From: Symsagittifera roscoffensis
Lineage: Eukaryota > Xenacoelomorpha > Acoela > Convolutidae
Assembly (NCBI RefSeq): GCF_963678635.1
Contig: NC_087068.1
Coordinates: 47,323,785-47,387,784, forward strand
Direction: 5' to 3'
Length of the DNA stretch: 64,000 nt
A program made the position numbers and the translations under genes. Positions 51,889-61,574 of this stretch are shown piece after piece; the stretch's first letter is position 1, and the number at the start of each line of letters is the position of its first letter. The notes under the pieces were generated by a model. That model ran no database searches, was not told where the DNA came from, and saw nothing but the letters and a program-made list of their open reading frames with translations.

Positions 51889-52356
51889 ATGTCATTTAAA
51901 AACCTAGGAAATAAACAAACAATCATTTTACACAATTGTGAAATAGATAACAAAAAATACGACCTTGTAATCACACCTCATACACAAACAGTTGGATACA
52001 TTCGCACAAAACGACAAACACTAAAGAGAAAAATAATAACTAAACAAAGACAAATAACACGAAAAAGATTTTCAAAGAATCGAAACGCATTTTCAGAATC
52101 AGAAACCAACAGTTTAGACGAACTTTACAAACTAAAAGAATCAGTAGATAAAAATTACCCACTTCACGATCAATTATATTTTTCTGACTCAGAAACAACT
52201 TCAAATTCATCACAAAGAGGAAAAAGAAGAATAAAAAAGCAGTACAAACACAAACCAGTACATCTATACAATTGGAATCAACCAATTCGACACATTAATA
52301 ATTACATATTAACAGTCATCGAACGAAAAAATGAGCTCAACGCACACTCCAGGTAA
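51889..52356 (+). CDS. E2 small basic protein upstream of gag-pol
   Basis: A 155-codon frame that overlaps the gag-pol start by 26 bases in another phase. It holds a strongly basic patch at about residues 45-65 (TKRQTLKRKIITKQRQITRK) and a second one at about 108-118, with a Ser/Asp/Glu stretch between. Arginine/lysine patches of this kind are found in RNA-binding or nuclear-localised accessory proteins. I recognise no family. Base composition matches E2. The overlap suggests gag-pol is reached by leaky scanning, reinitiation or a spliced message. Confidence 0.6.
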   Translation: MSFKNLGNKQTIILHNCEIDNKKYDLVITPHTQTVGYIRTKRQTLKRKIITKQRQITRKRFSKNRNAFSESETNSLDELYKLKESVDKNYPLHDQLYFSDSETTSNSSQRGKRRIKKQYKHKPVHLYNWNQPIRHINNYILTVIERKNELNAHSR

Positions 52357-55300
52357 CGAAACTCCAGATGATGATGAAATCTTTCCCTTTATAGTAGACG
52401 CAGATACTGATAGAGGACAACACATATTTTGTCAAAATTTACTCGTAAATTTATTTGAACCCGGAATCAGTCCATGTAAAACAGAGTTCCCCGATGTAAA
52501 AATCAAAAGACAAATCATAGATCACTATCTAAAAGATATATGCAACATAACACAACAGTATGGAATCTACTCTATAGAATTCACTTCCCCAAACCATAAT
52601 AATAGAACATATACTATTCAAACAGACGATCTCGATTTAGAATTTTCAAAAGTTTTTTCAGAATATATAAAAAGCATCCAATACCATAACTCACAAAGAG
52701 CAAACTCCATTTTCACCAATGAAGTTTTCGCAATAATATATAGTTATATTTCAATATTAGAAAATGAACTACCATTAACAAATGTCTCACCGACAGACAC
52801 ATCTAAACATTTAAGAGTACGACATGAAATCACACTACTCTCTAGTTATTTGAACGTCATTAAAGAAAATTTCACGAAAGACGACGTTTCACAACATACC
52901 AGACACGATTTACAAAAAATTTTAGCATGGTTCATAATAGATTATTTCACACACAATATTGATTTAATTGCACAAGCAAGAAAAAATTTTAGACCCCAAA
53001 ATTCGAACGATGAAACCGCTATCACAGAACAATCAGATTATGTTTGGGACCCCGAATGGTCTCATCCCGCATTTATAAGCTTCCCACAATCAATCTCAAG
53101 TCAAGCAATAAGTACAATATCTTACATAAGAGACTATGTAAGAGTAATACCATTAACAATTGATGCAACACCATTAAACTATAATACATTTTTACCCGAT
53201 ACACAAAATAATAGTTTAAACTCTACAGTCATACACAATGAAAACCTCAATGGAACTAGGAATCTTACTCAACAAGATATCCAGACACCATCACACTTCA
53301 TAAATGAAGAAATTGTACACACAACAACTACACAACAAAGTATTTCACCAATACGCCCAAATTTAACAACACCAAGAAATACAAATCCTTCACAAACACA
53401 GGTAACCTTACAATCAACCGTAAAACCTTCGGTTGCCCCTAAATATTCACATATGGATTATCAAACATACAAACCCGTGACAATACCATCAAAAACACGC
53501 AAAACATTCACTAGAAACAACTTTGCAGACCATAATTATAATTATACACATCCGTCAAAAACAAATTATCAACCACAAAGGAATTTTAATCAATATACAA
53601 AACCTCGAAACTGGGATAACCCAACAGCCCAATATAATTCAAATAATTTTCAGCCAAATCCCCCACAGGATCGCAGTGAAAATTACCCATTTTTTCAACA
53701 AAATAAAAATAAAAAACAAACATCTTATCAAATGGATTATTTATCCTCAGATGAAGATTTCCTACAACCAGATATATTTGCACAAAATACTCAAGAATAT
53801 CGTAGACAAGGAATACAGAAAACACGTATAAATCATAGGAATTTTTCTGCACAACCAATAGATGCACAACATCAACAATCAATTCAACAACAAAATCCAA
53901 TTAATACACAATCCTTTCAACCAATTCAACAACAAAATCCAATGATTGCACACTCGTATCAACCATCACAAATGCAAAATGAAATACCACTACCATATTA
54001 TCTTCAACAACATGAAATAACAAGAAACCAACTTTCAAATTTTTCTCAAATGCCAAATGCAGCAGAATCATTACAAATGACAATGAATCCATACCTTATG
54101 GGTGGATCATCAATAACATCAAACAAACCTTTAATGGTTTTCACAGGAACAGACCCTGAATACTCTGTAGAAGATTATTTAAATGCAGTAACAGCAAACC
54201 TGATTTTAAATATCGGACCTGAACCAATAAATACGCCACTACATCAAAATTGGATACATCGACGCACAGCGTTAATACAAACAACCTTAGATGGCGCAGC
54301 CCAAAAATGGTTTTCAGTACTACCTCAAGAAATAAAATCAAACTGGAAAAGATTTACACAAGAATTTTCAAAAATGTTTGACTCCGAAAGAAACAAACAA
54401 CAACAAAGAGTTTTATGTAATGAAATTCGCAGATTACCAAACGAAACCATCAAGCAAATAGCAGTACGAATCGAAACACTAGTTCGAAAAGCATACTCAC
54501 TAAATACACATGACTATAAAAACACAAAGATGACAGAAATCTTAATGATGACCTTAACACCACAATTAAGGAAAATAGCAATAAAAAAGAGAGCATCCCA
54601 TCCTTCTTCAATTCGAGAACCCGATTTAGATTTTAGAAAACTAGTAGACAAACTAGAACAAGCAGAAATCACGATGAAACTAGAAGAAACGGAAAATCTG
54701 AAATTACAATACGTTAACAAAATTGAAACGACTCCCACTAATATTAATAATATACAGGAATCAGAAACAGATCTCGTTGAAAAAATCACTGAAATACTCA
54801 ATATTTATGAAAAGAACCCGAACTTTAAAGGCAAACCATCTTTCAAAAAATGGTGTAATTATTGCCGACGATACGGACATAGTATCTCCGAATGTAGACA
54901 AAAACAGCAAGATAGTCAAAATAAACCTCAAAAATACAAAGAACCAAATAAATCATTCTATCAATACATGAAAAAAGATCAAAATCTACCAAACAAAAAT
55001 GTATACAGCAACAACAGTTCAGGAAAGCCACTTCCGAACAATACAAGTTATACAAGAAATCAATCCCCATATAACTCAAGTTATAGAGGAAGATCACCAG
55101 AACGAAGAAACACGTATAATTCATCACAAAATCACTACAATAGACCAAATAGTAGAAATAACTACTCCAGATCAAATTCGAATACACAACGATTTGTTTC
55201 TAGATCTAATTCCCAACCAAGAAATAACTACTATCCAAACAACCAATCACGAAATTCATCATACAATAGGAATAGAAACTACTCCTATAATAGAAATAGA

Positions 55301-58300
55301 AGTTATTCAAACAACCGAAACCAGAATTACCCAAACAATCGATCAAGAAATAACTCATATAATAGATCGAACTATAACAGACCAAACAGCAATTATCAAA
55401 ACAGATCGCGAAATAATTCACAAAATCGATACCCAAGTTATAATAATCGTTACAGAAATTATTCCAAATCACCACACCGAAATAATAATCACTATAATAC
55501 ATCTAATAATCGTCATAGAAGCAGTACACCTAAACATCAAAGACAAATCAATCAAGTACAATCTAATCCAGAAACAACATCAGACCCTCCAGGTATTGAT
55601 GACACAGTAACCGATACGTTACAACTCAATCAAATAAATTGTACATCATCAGATTCAGAAAGTGATACTGAAAACACTCTTGCTATCAATATGATAAAAG
55701 TCGAAAATGACTATGAATCTGTTATATACGAACAACCCTTTCCATCACATATATATGAAAATCAATCAGAATTTCTTCAAAATCATTACACTACACCCAT
55801 AAATTCCACACCAACAACGCAAGAAACAAATGCAAAAAATACTACAGCACAACCAGATCAAAATGCCAAAACAAAATGCTTGAATACAAACCACATCTAC
55901 CAAAATATACAAAAAGAACAACCCAAAGAAAAAATTTGGACAATACCATTTCTCTTAGAAAGCCCAAGAAATAAAGAATTTCAACCACCAGACCTTGAAA
56001 TAGATTTTTTAATTGATTCAGGAGCAGAATCAAACATAATAAACATTCCCACATGGAATGAAATAAAATCCTTACACCCAAAGCTAACACCTCTTGAAAC
56101 CTCCAGCAAACTAGCAACAGCACAAGGATCAACATTGATAAACTACGGAAAAATCCAATTATTTCTCCTCCCTACCAGAACAATAGAGCAAAGCAAAATT
56201 TTAAATAAACCATTCAAACAAATATTCCATATCACTGATATTAAATATAATATCATTGGAATACCATTTATTTCAAAGTATATACCAACAATTAACATAC
56301 TAAATAGTAAAATATTAATCAAAGATAAATATACAAAAACAAAAGAAACATCCTTAACATTTTTTCAAAGATTAAATAAACAACCACCATTCTTTTCGAA
56401 ATTCTATCCAATATATAACCAACAAAGAAAACACCTGAAACCACTATCAGGAAACATCTATAATTTTTCAATCAAACAAGTTCACCAATATGATAAAGAA
56501 CAAAACAAACAAAAATTTTATATGTCAGATTTTGAATTCAAACCTATTCATAAATTTTTCAAAATCACAATCTCTTCAATAAAATATTTGAAAAATTCGA
56601 ATTCAGATATAATTTCTTTACATGTTTATAACAACACACCTTACCAAGTAACATTACCTTTAGGACTTTTAGGATATTGTGAAACCAACGCTACAATATC
56701 ACCAATACACGAAAAAGCCTATCGCGTAAATAATATACTCCAATTACTAGATATATGCCAATCTACAATTCTTAATGAAGAATTATCTATAAATAATATA
56801 ATAAGTAACGAAAACAGAAATACGGATTATTTCACAAAAACTCCATATTTCAAACCTACATTCAACATAAGTAATTACACAGAGCACCAACAAAAATTCT
56901 TAACAATGTTTAACTTCCAACATTCACAAATAACACAAGACGAATTCGAAAAATTAGCCAAACAGCTAATTAAATATTCATCAGTCTATGCAACATCAAA
57001 ATTCGATGTTGGTAAAATAAGTTCATCACTATATCTCCCATTAAAACCTGACGCAGTTTTCAAAAAACAAAGAGCAAGTAAAGTACCAATTCACTTACAT
57101 GATAAAGTAAACAGATTACTCGATATTTTAGAACAGTACAACATTATATCACCAGTAAACAAAGAAGAACAACCAAAAGGCAACACATTCATCAACCCCG
57201 TTATCATTCTAGCTAAAGGAGAATCATTAAAAATCGTTCTCGATGCTAGATACCTCAATTCACTCATAGATGAATCAAAATGTAATTGGCCCATTGAACC
57301 AATACAAGTTATTTTAACAAAAATAAACGGCAAATACTTCACAACCGCCGATATGAATAGTGCATACAATCAAATGCCACTAGATGAACAATCACGACGT
57401 TTAACACAATTTGTTATTGGAAACCAACAATATGAATTTAACCGCTTATTCTATGGAATATCCATAGGACCAGCAGCATTTTCAGCTTTTATGAGCAAAA
57501 TTTTTAGACCACTGATACTCAAGAAAAACGCAATCACCTATCTAGACGATGTTTTTATGCAATCACAAACAAAAGACGAAATGTTCAAAGTTTTAGAAAC
57601 ATATCACCAAATACTTCAGAACGAAAATCTGAAGGCCGCCCCCGATAAATCACACTTCTTTTTGACAAAAGTTAAATTCTTAGGACATAACATAGAAAGA
57701 AAAACAATCACTCCACTGAAATCACGCATTGACGCTATTCAAAAACTTCAACCACCAACAAATAAAAAGAAAATCCAAGAATTCCTTGGAATGTTAAACT
57801 TTTTAAGTAAATATGTTTATAAAATGCAATTATATCTACGACCATTTTACAACATCCTTAGACAACAAAATAATTTTGAATGGAATACAGAACATCAAAC
57901 ACGATTCGAAGAAATAAAGAAACTTTTAACCGAACAAATTTCAAACACAATTCCAGACCCTGATCAACCATTTTATGCAATGTGCGATGCTTCGAACTTT
58001 GGCATCGGCGCAGCACTATTACAATCACATAATGGTACAAATAAAATGAACCTTATATCAGCAAACTCTCGATTATTCACTCAAGCAGAGCTAAGACTCT
58101 CAACTCTAATGAGAGAATGTACAGCCATAATCTATACACTTACAGAATATGAATTCTTGATACTTGGATCAAAACATCCCACAGTTTTATTCACAGATCA
58201 CAAACCAATCATTTTTCTCTTCACACAGAAATCTAACCCAAACCACCGAGTTTACAGATTTCAACTAATTCTAATGAAATTTCCAAACTTACATATAGTT

Positions 58301-60553
58301 TGGACTGCAGGAAAAAATCTTGCATTACCAGACACCTTAAGTCGAAATACACCACCTGAATTACTTACACGAAAAACCACAGTTGAAATACCCAAAAATA
58401 TAAAATTCTACCTTGCAGAAAACGAAACATCACCCCGATTAGAATGCAAATATGCAGTAAAAACTGATATTGAACAATCACAAATAAATAATTTACAACA
58501 TTTTCCACTTTATCTAGATTGTCAAAATAATCATTATGAAGTTGATTTACTTGGAACATCAACTTTCAAACCAATCCCATATTCTCAATGGATAAAAAAT
58601 AACACCCAACAAAAACGAACAAAACAACACCTGCCTAAAAAAGATCATTTTCCACTAATTGAAAAAGAAGATTTAACTGATAAAATAAATTTATCAGGAC
58701 CCCAAACAAGTGATTCAAAATACACAATAAATCAAGTTTTTGACCTTCACGACCCACTTGATACAATACCCTTATCTAAATTAGAAATCGAAAACATTTT
58801 TCTCCCCCCAACAGAAACAATTACAATTTCAACACTGAAACAATATCAAAACCTTGACCCAGTAATTCGACAACTGAAATCATGGCATAAATATAAAACT
58901 AAACCTATCAAAGCAGATTCAACCATTCTAGGAAATAAAACACTCCTCCGATACTTTCGCAAATTTAACAACACAACAATTAACGAAAAAACAGACCTTT
59001 TAGAGTATAACCTAAATGAATCTACAGTTCCCTGTCTCCCTATAAGTATGATTCTTATAGCTTTTAATATTTCACACACACAAAATATTAAAGGACACTC
59101 TGGATCAGAGAAAACATATTCAAATTTTATACAAAATTTTTACTTCCCAAATGCACCAATTTGGATAAAAGTACTATGCAATGATTGTATAGTATGTCAA
59201 CTGAATAAACCTTACCCAAATCAAAAACAAATAGCACAAAAACAAGATTTTAAAGGACAAAGTCTGTACTTTAATCACCGTATCTCATTTGATACTAAAG
59301 GACCAATTTCACCCTCATCAGAAGGAAACTCCTACATTATGGTAATTGTTGACGCATTCACACACTATGTAGCACTTAACCCAGTACCACATTGTAATGC
59401 TTATAACGCATATACAACACTCTATGAACACTGGATAGCAAAATTCGGACTACCAGAAATTTTAGTCACAGACAATGGTACAGAATTCATAAATAATGAA
59501 ATAATAACACTATGTCATTTATACAACATTAAACACAAACCACGTACATCTCATGCACCTTGGACAAACGGCTTAGTCGAAGGTATGAACCGTTCACTAC
59601 AAGAATATCTTAGATGTATCATCAACGGAAATGATACAAAATATACCGAATGGTCAGCAGATGTAAAATTATTTCCCTTAGCATATAATTCACAAATCAC
59701 GACAACTTTAGGAATGTCACCATACGAAATGGTTTTTAACCAAAAGCCACGCAAACCAATAATGTTTACAGCAAATTCTCATAAAAACGCACAAGGTTAT
59801 TGTCAACCAAATAAAGACTCAATTTGTTATAACCTACCATTACATACGCACGATGAAGATCATTTTCATCACCCACAAATTCTTAAATTAGCCTCCGGTA
59901 CACACACCGAATGGATTTTAAATAGAGATAAGAAACACAATGAAATTTACCAAAAAATAACAAAAAAATTATTACAAAGACAAAATATAAATGAACAAAT
60001 CAATTCACGATTTACACCAGCTTCCGATTTAAAAATTGGAACATTTGTTTTAATACCTAATTTTAATACTCAAAAAGGAATTTCTAAAAAATTACAACCC
60101 CTTCGAAAAGGACCATACCAAATAATTGCAAAACCCACTGATGTCACATATAAAATTATCGACTCAAACAAAAAAGAAATCGTTCAACATCGAAACAACC
60201 TATTACCTTATTACCCAAAAGAATACGCACTCCGTGAATTAACTCAATTATATTCTTTCACAGGATTAAAAATCGTTCAAAATGAACCACATCTGAAAAA
60301 CACAGAACAAAATGATAACCCCACCGAAAATCAAAACACAAAACCAACCGCCACCAAAAACAAAACGCAAAACCAAAAAGAATCTCCAAAACAAAGAAAA
60401 AATAGAAAAATGACAGAACAAATAATACCCCAAGAAGAAATAGACAAATCAGAACATAGAAAAACAACAAGACTCCGAAATCAACCACGTAAAAACTACA
60501 AAATGTTCATCCCCCAATCTAAAATATTAAAGAAAGTAGAATTTAAAAAGTAA
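52331..60553 (+). CDS. E2 gag-pol polyprotein, 2740 residues in one frame
   Basis: The domains run in Ty3/Gypsy order with no frameshift. There is an N-terminal region of about 600 residues of unknown fold, Gln/Asn-rich at about 410-555. The capsid core is at about 645-730 (LDGAAQKWFSVLPQEIKSNW). The zinc knuckle CNYCRRYGHSISEC is at about 841-854. An Arg/Asn/Ser/Tyr repeat region is at about 895-1075. The protease active site FLIDSGAESNII is at about 1225. The RT has FTTADMNSAYNQMPL and YLDD at 1737-1740. RNase H follows (AMCDASNFGIGAALL at about 1880; FTDHKPI; LPDTLSR). The integrase has HHCC at about 2250-2290 and a D,D35E triad at 2321, 2381 and 2417. An SH3-like C-terminus is at about 2560-2640, followed by a basic tail. 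All catalytic residues are present. The start is the first ATG after the basic ORF; no stop separates gag from pol. Confidence 0.92.
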   Translation: MSSTHTPGNETPDDDEIFPFIVDADTDRGQHIFCQNLLVNLFEPGISPCKTEFPDVKIKRQIIDHYLKDICNITQQYGIYSIEFTSPNHNNRTYTIQTDDLDLEFSKVFSEYIKSIQYHNSQRANSIFTNEVFAIIYSYISILENELPLTNVSPTDTSKHLRVRHEITLLSSYLNVIKENFTKDDVSQHTRHDLQKILAWFIIDYFTHNIDLIAQARKNFRPQNSNDETAITEQSDYVWDPEWSHPAFISFPQSISSQAISTISYIRDYVRVIPLTIDATPLNYNTFLPDTQNNSLNSTVIHNENLNGTRNLTQQDIQTPSHFINEEIVHTTTTQQSISPIRPNLTTPRNTNPSQTQVTLQSTVKPSVAPKYSHMDYQTYKPVTIPSKTRKTFTRNNFADHNYNYTHPSKTNYQPQRNFNQYTKPRNWDNPTAQYNSNNFQPNPPQDRSENYPFFQQNKNKKQTSYQMDYLSSDEDFLQPDIFAQNTQEYRRQGIQKTRINHRNFSAQPIDAQHQQSIQQQNPINTQSFQPIQQQNPMIAHSYQPSQMQNEIPLPYYLQQHEITRNQLSNFSQMPNAAESLQMTMNPYLMGGSSITSNKPLMVFTGTDPEYSVEDYLNAVTANLILNIGPEPINTPLHQNWIHRRTALIQTTLDGAAQKWFSVLPQEIKSNWKRFTQEFSKMFDSERNKQQQRVLCNEIRRLPNETIKQIAVRIETLVRKAYSLNTHDYKNTKMTEILMMTLTPQLRKIAIKKRASHPSSIREPDLDFRKLVDKLEQAEITMKLEETENLKLQYVNKIETTPTNINNIQESETDLVEKITEILNIYEKNPNFKGKPSFKKWCNYCRRYGHSISECRQKQQDSQNKPQKYKEPNKSFYQYMKKDQNLPNKNVYSNNSSGKPLPNNTSYTRNQSPYNSSYRGRSPERRNTYNSSQNHYNRPNSRNNYSRSNSNTQRFVSRSNSQPRNNYYPNNQSRNSSYNRNRNYSYNRNRSYSNNRNQNYPNNRSRNNSYNRSNYNRPNSNYQNRSRNNSQNRYPSYNNRYRNYSKSPHRNNNHYNTSNNRHRSSTPKHQRQINQVQSNPETTSDPPGIDDTVTDTLQLNQINCTSSDSESDTENTLAINMIKVENDYESVIYEQPFPSHIYENQSEFLQNHYTTPINSTPTTQETNAKNTTAQPDQNAKTKCLNTNHIYQNIQKEQPKEKIWTIPFLLESPRNKEFQPPDLEIDFLIDSGAESNIINIPTWNEIKSLHPKLTPLETSSKLATAQGSTLINYGKIQLFLLPTRTIEQSKILNKPFKQIFHITDIKYNIIGIPFISKYIPTINILNSKILIKDKYTKTKETSLTFFQRLNKQPPFFSKFYPIYNQQRKHLKPLSGNIYNFSIKQVHQYDKEQNKQKFYMSDFEFKPIHKFFKITISSIKYLKNSNSDIISLHVYNNTPYQVTLPLGLLGYCETNATISPIHEKAYRVNNILQLLDICQSTILNEELSINNIISNENRNTDYFTKTPYFKPTFNISNYTEHQQKFLTMFNFQHSQITQDEFEKLAKQLIKYSSVYATSKFDVGKISSSLYLPLKPDAVFKKQRASKVPIHLHDKVNRLLDILEQYNIISPVNKEEQPKGNTFINPVIILAKGESLKIVLDARYLNSLIDESKCNWPIEPIQVILTKINGKYFTTADMNSAYNQMPLDEQSRRLTQFVIGNQQYEFNRLFYGISIGPAAFSAFMSKIFRPLILKKNAITYLDDVFMQSQTKDEMFKVLETYHQILQNENLKAAPDKSHFFLTKVKFLGHNIERKTITPLKSRIDAIQKLQPPTNKKKIQEFLGMLNFLSKYVYKMQLYLRPFYNILRQQNNFEWNTEHQTRFEEIKKLLTEQISNTIPDPDQPFYAMCDASNFGIGAALLQSHNGTNKMNLISANSRLFTQAELRLSTLMRECTAIIYTLTEYEFLILGSKHPTVLFTDHKPIIFLFTQKSNPNHRVYRFQLILMKFPNLHIVWTAGKNLALPDTLSRNTPPELLTRKTTVEIPKNIKFYLAENETSPRLECKYAVKTDIEQSQINNLQHFPLYLDCQNNHYEVDLLGTSTFKPIPYSQWIKNNTQQKRTKQHLPKKDHFPLIEKEDLTDKINLSGPQTSDSKYTINQVFDLHDPLDTIPLSKLEIENIFLPPTETITISTLKQYQNLDPVIRQLKSWHKYKTKPIKADSTILGNKTLLRYFRKFNNTTINEKTDLLEYNLNESTVPCLPISMILIAFNISHTQNIKGHSGSEKTYSNFIQNFYFPNAPIWIKVLCNDCIVCQLNKPYPNQKQIAQKQDFKGQSLYFNHRISFDTKGPISPSSEGNSYIMVIVDAFTHYVALNPVPHCNAYNAYTTLYEHWIAKFGLPEILVTDNGTEFINNEIITLCHLYNIKHKPRTSHAPWTNGLVEGMNRSLQEYLRCIINGNDTKYTEWSADVKLFPLAYNSQITTTLGMSPYEMVFNQKPRKPIMFTANSHKNAQGYCQPNKDSICYNLPLHTHDEDHFHHPQILKLASGTHTEWILNRDKKHNEIYQKITKKLLQRQNINEQINSRFTPASDLKIGTFVLIPNFNTQKGISKKLQPLRKGPYQIIAKPTDVTYKIIDSNKKEIVQHRNNLLPYYPKEYALRELTQLYSFTGLKIVQNEPHLKNTEQNDNPTENQNTKPTATKNKTQNQKESPKQRKNRKMTEQIIPQEEIDKSEHRKTTRLRNQPRKNYKMFIPQSKILKKVEFKK

Positions 60554-61153
60554 TTTTAAAATTTTACACTTCACAATCTTGAAACCTCCGTAACATTTTT
60601 CATTTCATTTTTTCAAAATAACATGCTCACAAGTACGCAATAATTCTAGTTCAAAATAGACCAATAGGATTCATCCAATCCGCCACTTTCTCTAACTCAA
60701 ACTAAGATCAATTAGACGAATAATCTAGAACTCCAGGCACATCTCTAACTATAACTTTACAACCTCCAGGTTAAAAATAAGCAAACCACTCCAACTTGAC
60801 AGCTAAAATAAATATCACCATAATACCGTACCCCTTCCTTATCTAATAACCCAAAGATCAACAATATTTCCCCAACTCAGACCACGAATACCCCCAAAAC
60901 AAATTTGATAACTTAGCCTAAAGTCACAAAATGAAAATTTTAATTAGCCTAAAGTATAAAAATCTCACCATACCCCGGATCATTTGACAAACAAAAATAA
61001 AGAAAAAGACGACCTCCCAGTCACCATGAAAATTGCCCCCAACAAATTTTTACGAAACTCAACCCACTTGTCAAAAAACTAATAAATAATTCGACCACAC
61101 TAGAAAATCGCCTCAAACAGCAAAAAATATTCGACCAAGAGATCATTTCTTAA
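60554..61153 (+). other. Spacer between gag-pol and the 3' gene block of E2
   Basis: About 600 A- and C-rich bases without a convincing ORF. It may carry splice signals for subgenomic messages. I see no clear acceptor with a long pyrimidine tract here; the best one is at about 61510-61534. Confidence 0.4.
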
Positions 61154-61384
61154 ATGCTTTTCTCTCAAACAGTCGTTCAAATACTTATCAATTTTAAACA
61201 TTTTTTTTCAATACTCCAAACTTTTATAATATTTCTTTTTGATATCATCGAATCTTTTCTAATAATCATAATAATTTTTTGTAATATTTTCTTAATTTTC
61301 TACACAATAATTGAACTATACCTCCAACTTTCCAAAACCCTTGAATATATCCACAGGTACGATTTTAACAACTTGTCTAAATGA
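61154..61384 (+). CDS. E2 small membrane protein 1
   Basis: A 76-codon ORF, extremely rich in Ile, Phe and Leu; residues about 7-55 would span a membrane once or twice (FIIFLFDIIESFLIIIIIFC). It ends at TGA 61382-61384, which overlaps the next ATG (ATGA). Size and character recall small viroporin-like accessory proteins, but there is no sequence match I can name. Confidence 0.5.
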   Translation: MLFSQTVVQILINFKHFFSILQTFIIFLFDIIESFLIIIIIFCNIFLIFYTIIELYLQLSKTLEYIHRYDFNNLSK

Positions 61385-61569
61385 TACGAACAATTTTCAG
61401 TAGAACTGATATTTTTCTATTATTTGTAATCTTTATAACATTTTTATCATCCCTCATTTTGACCATATGTAAATGTATAAAGAAAGCAATCATCACATTT
61501 GCCCTAGCAACAATTTTTCTAATTCTTTTTTTAGAAGAATATTATAATAAACATAAACCTTCTCACTAA
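61381..61569 (+). CDS. E2 small membrane protein 2
   Basis: A 62-codon ORF starting in the ATGA overlap. Two hydrophobic segments (about 11-30 and 37-51) are separated by a short basic/cysteine turn (CKCIKK). Its 3' part contains the pyrimidine run and TTAG at about 61512-61534, a possible splice acceptor for messages encoding the downstream ORFs. Confidence 0.5.
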   Translation: MIRTIFSRTDIFLLFVIFITFLSSLILTICKCIKKAIITFALATIFLILFLEEYYNKHKPSH

Positions 61570-61574
61570 AGTAA

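Noticed and set aside
53586-60488. Antisense ORFs across E2 gag-pol
   Set aside because: Shadows of the A-rich sense frame; Val/Phe/Leu-rich translations without motifs.
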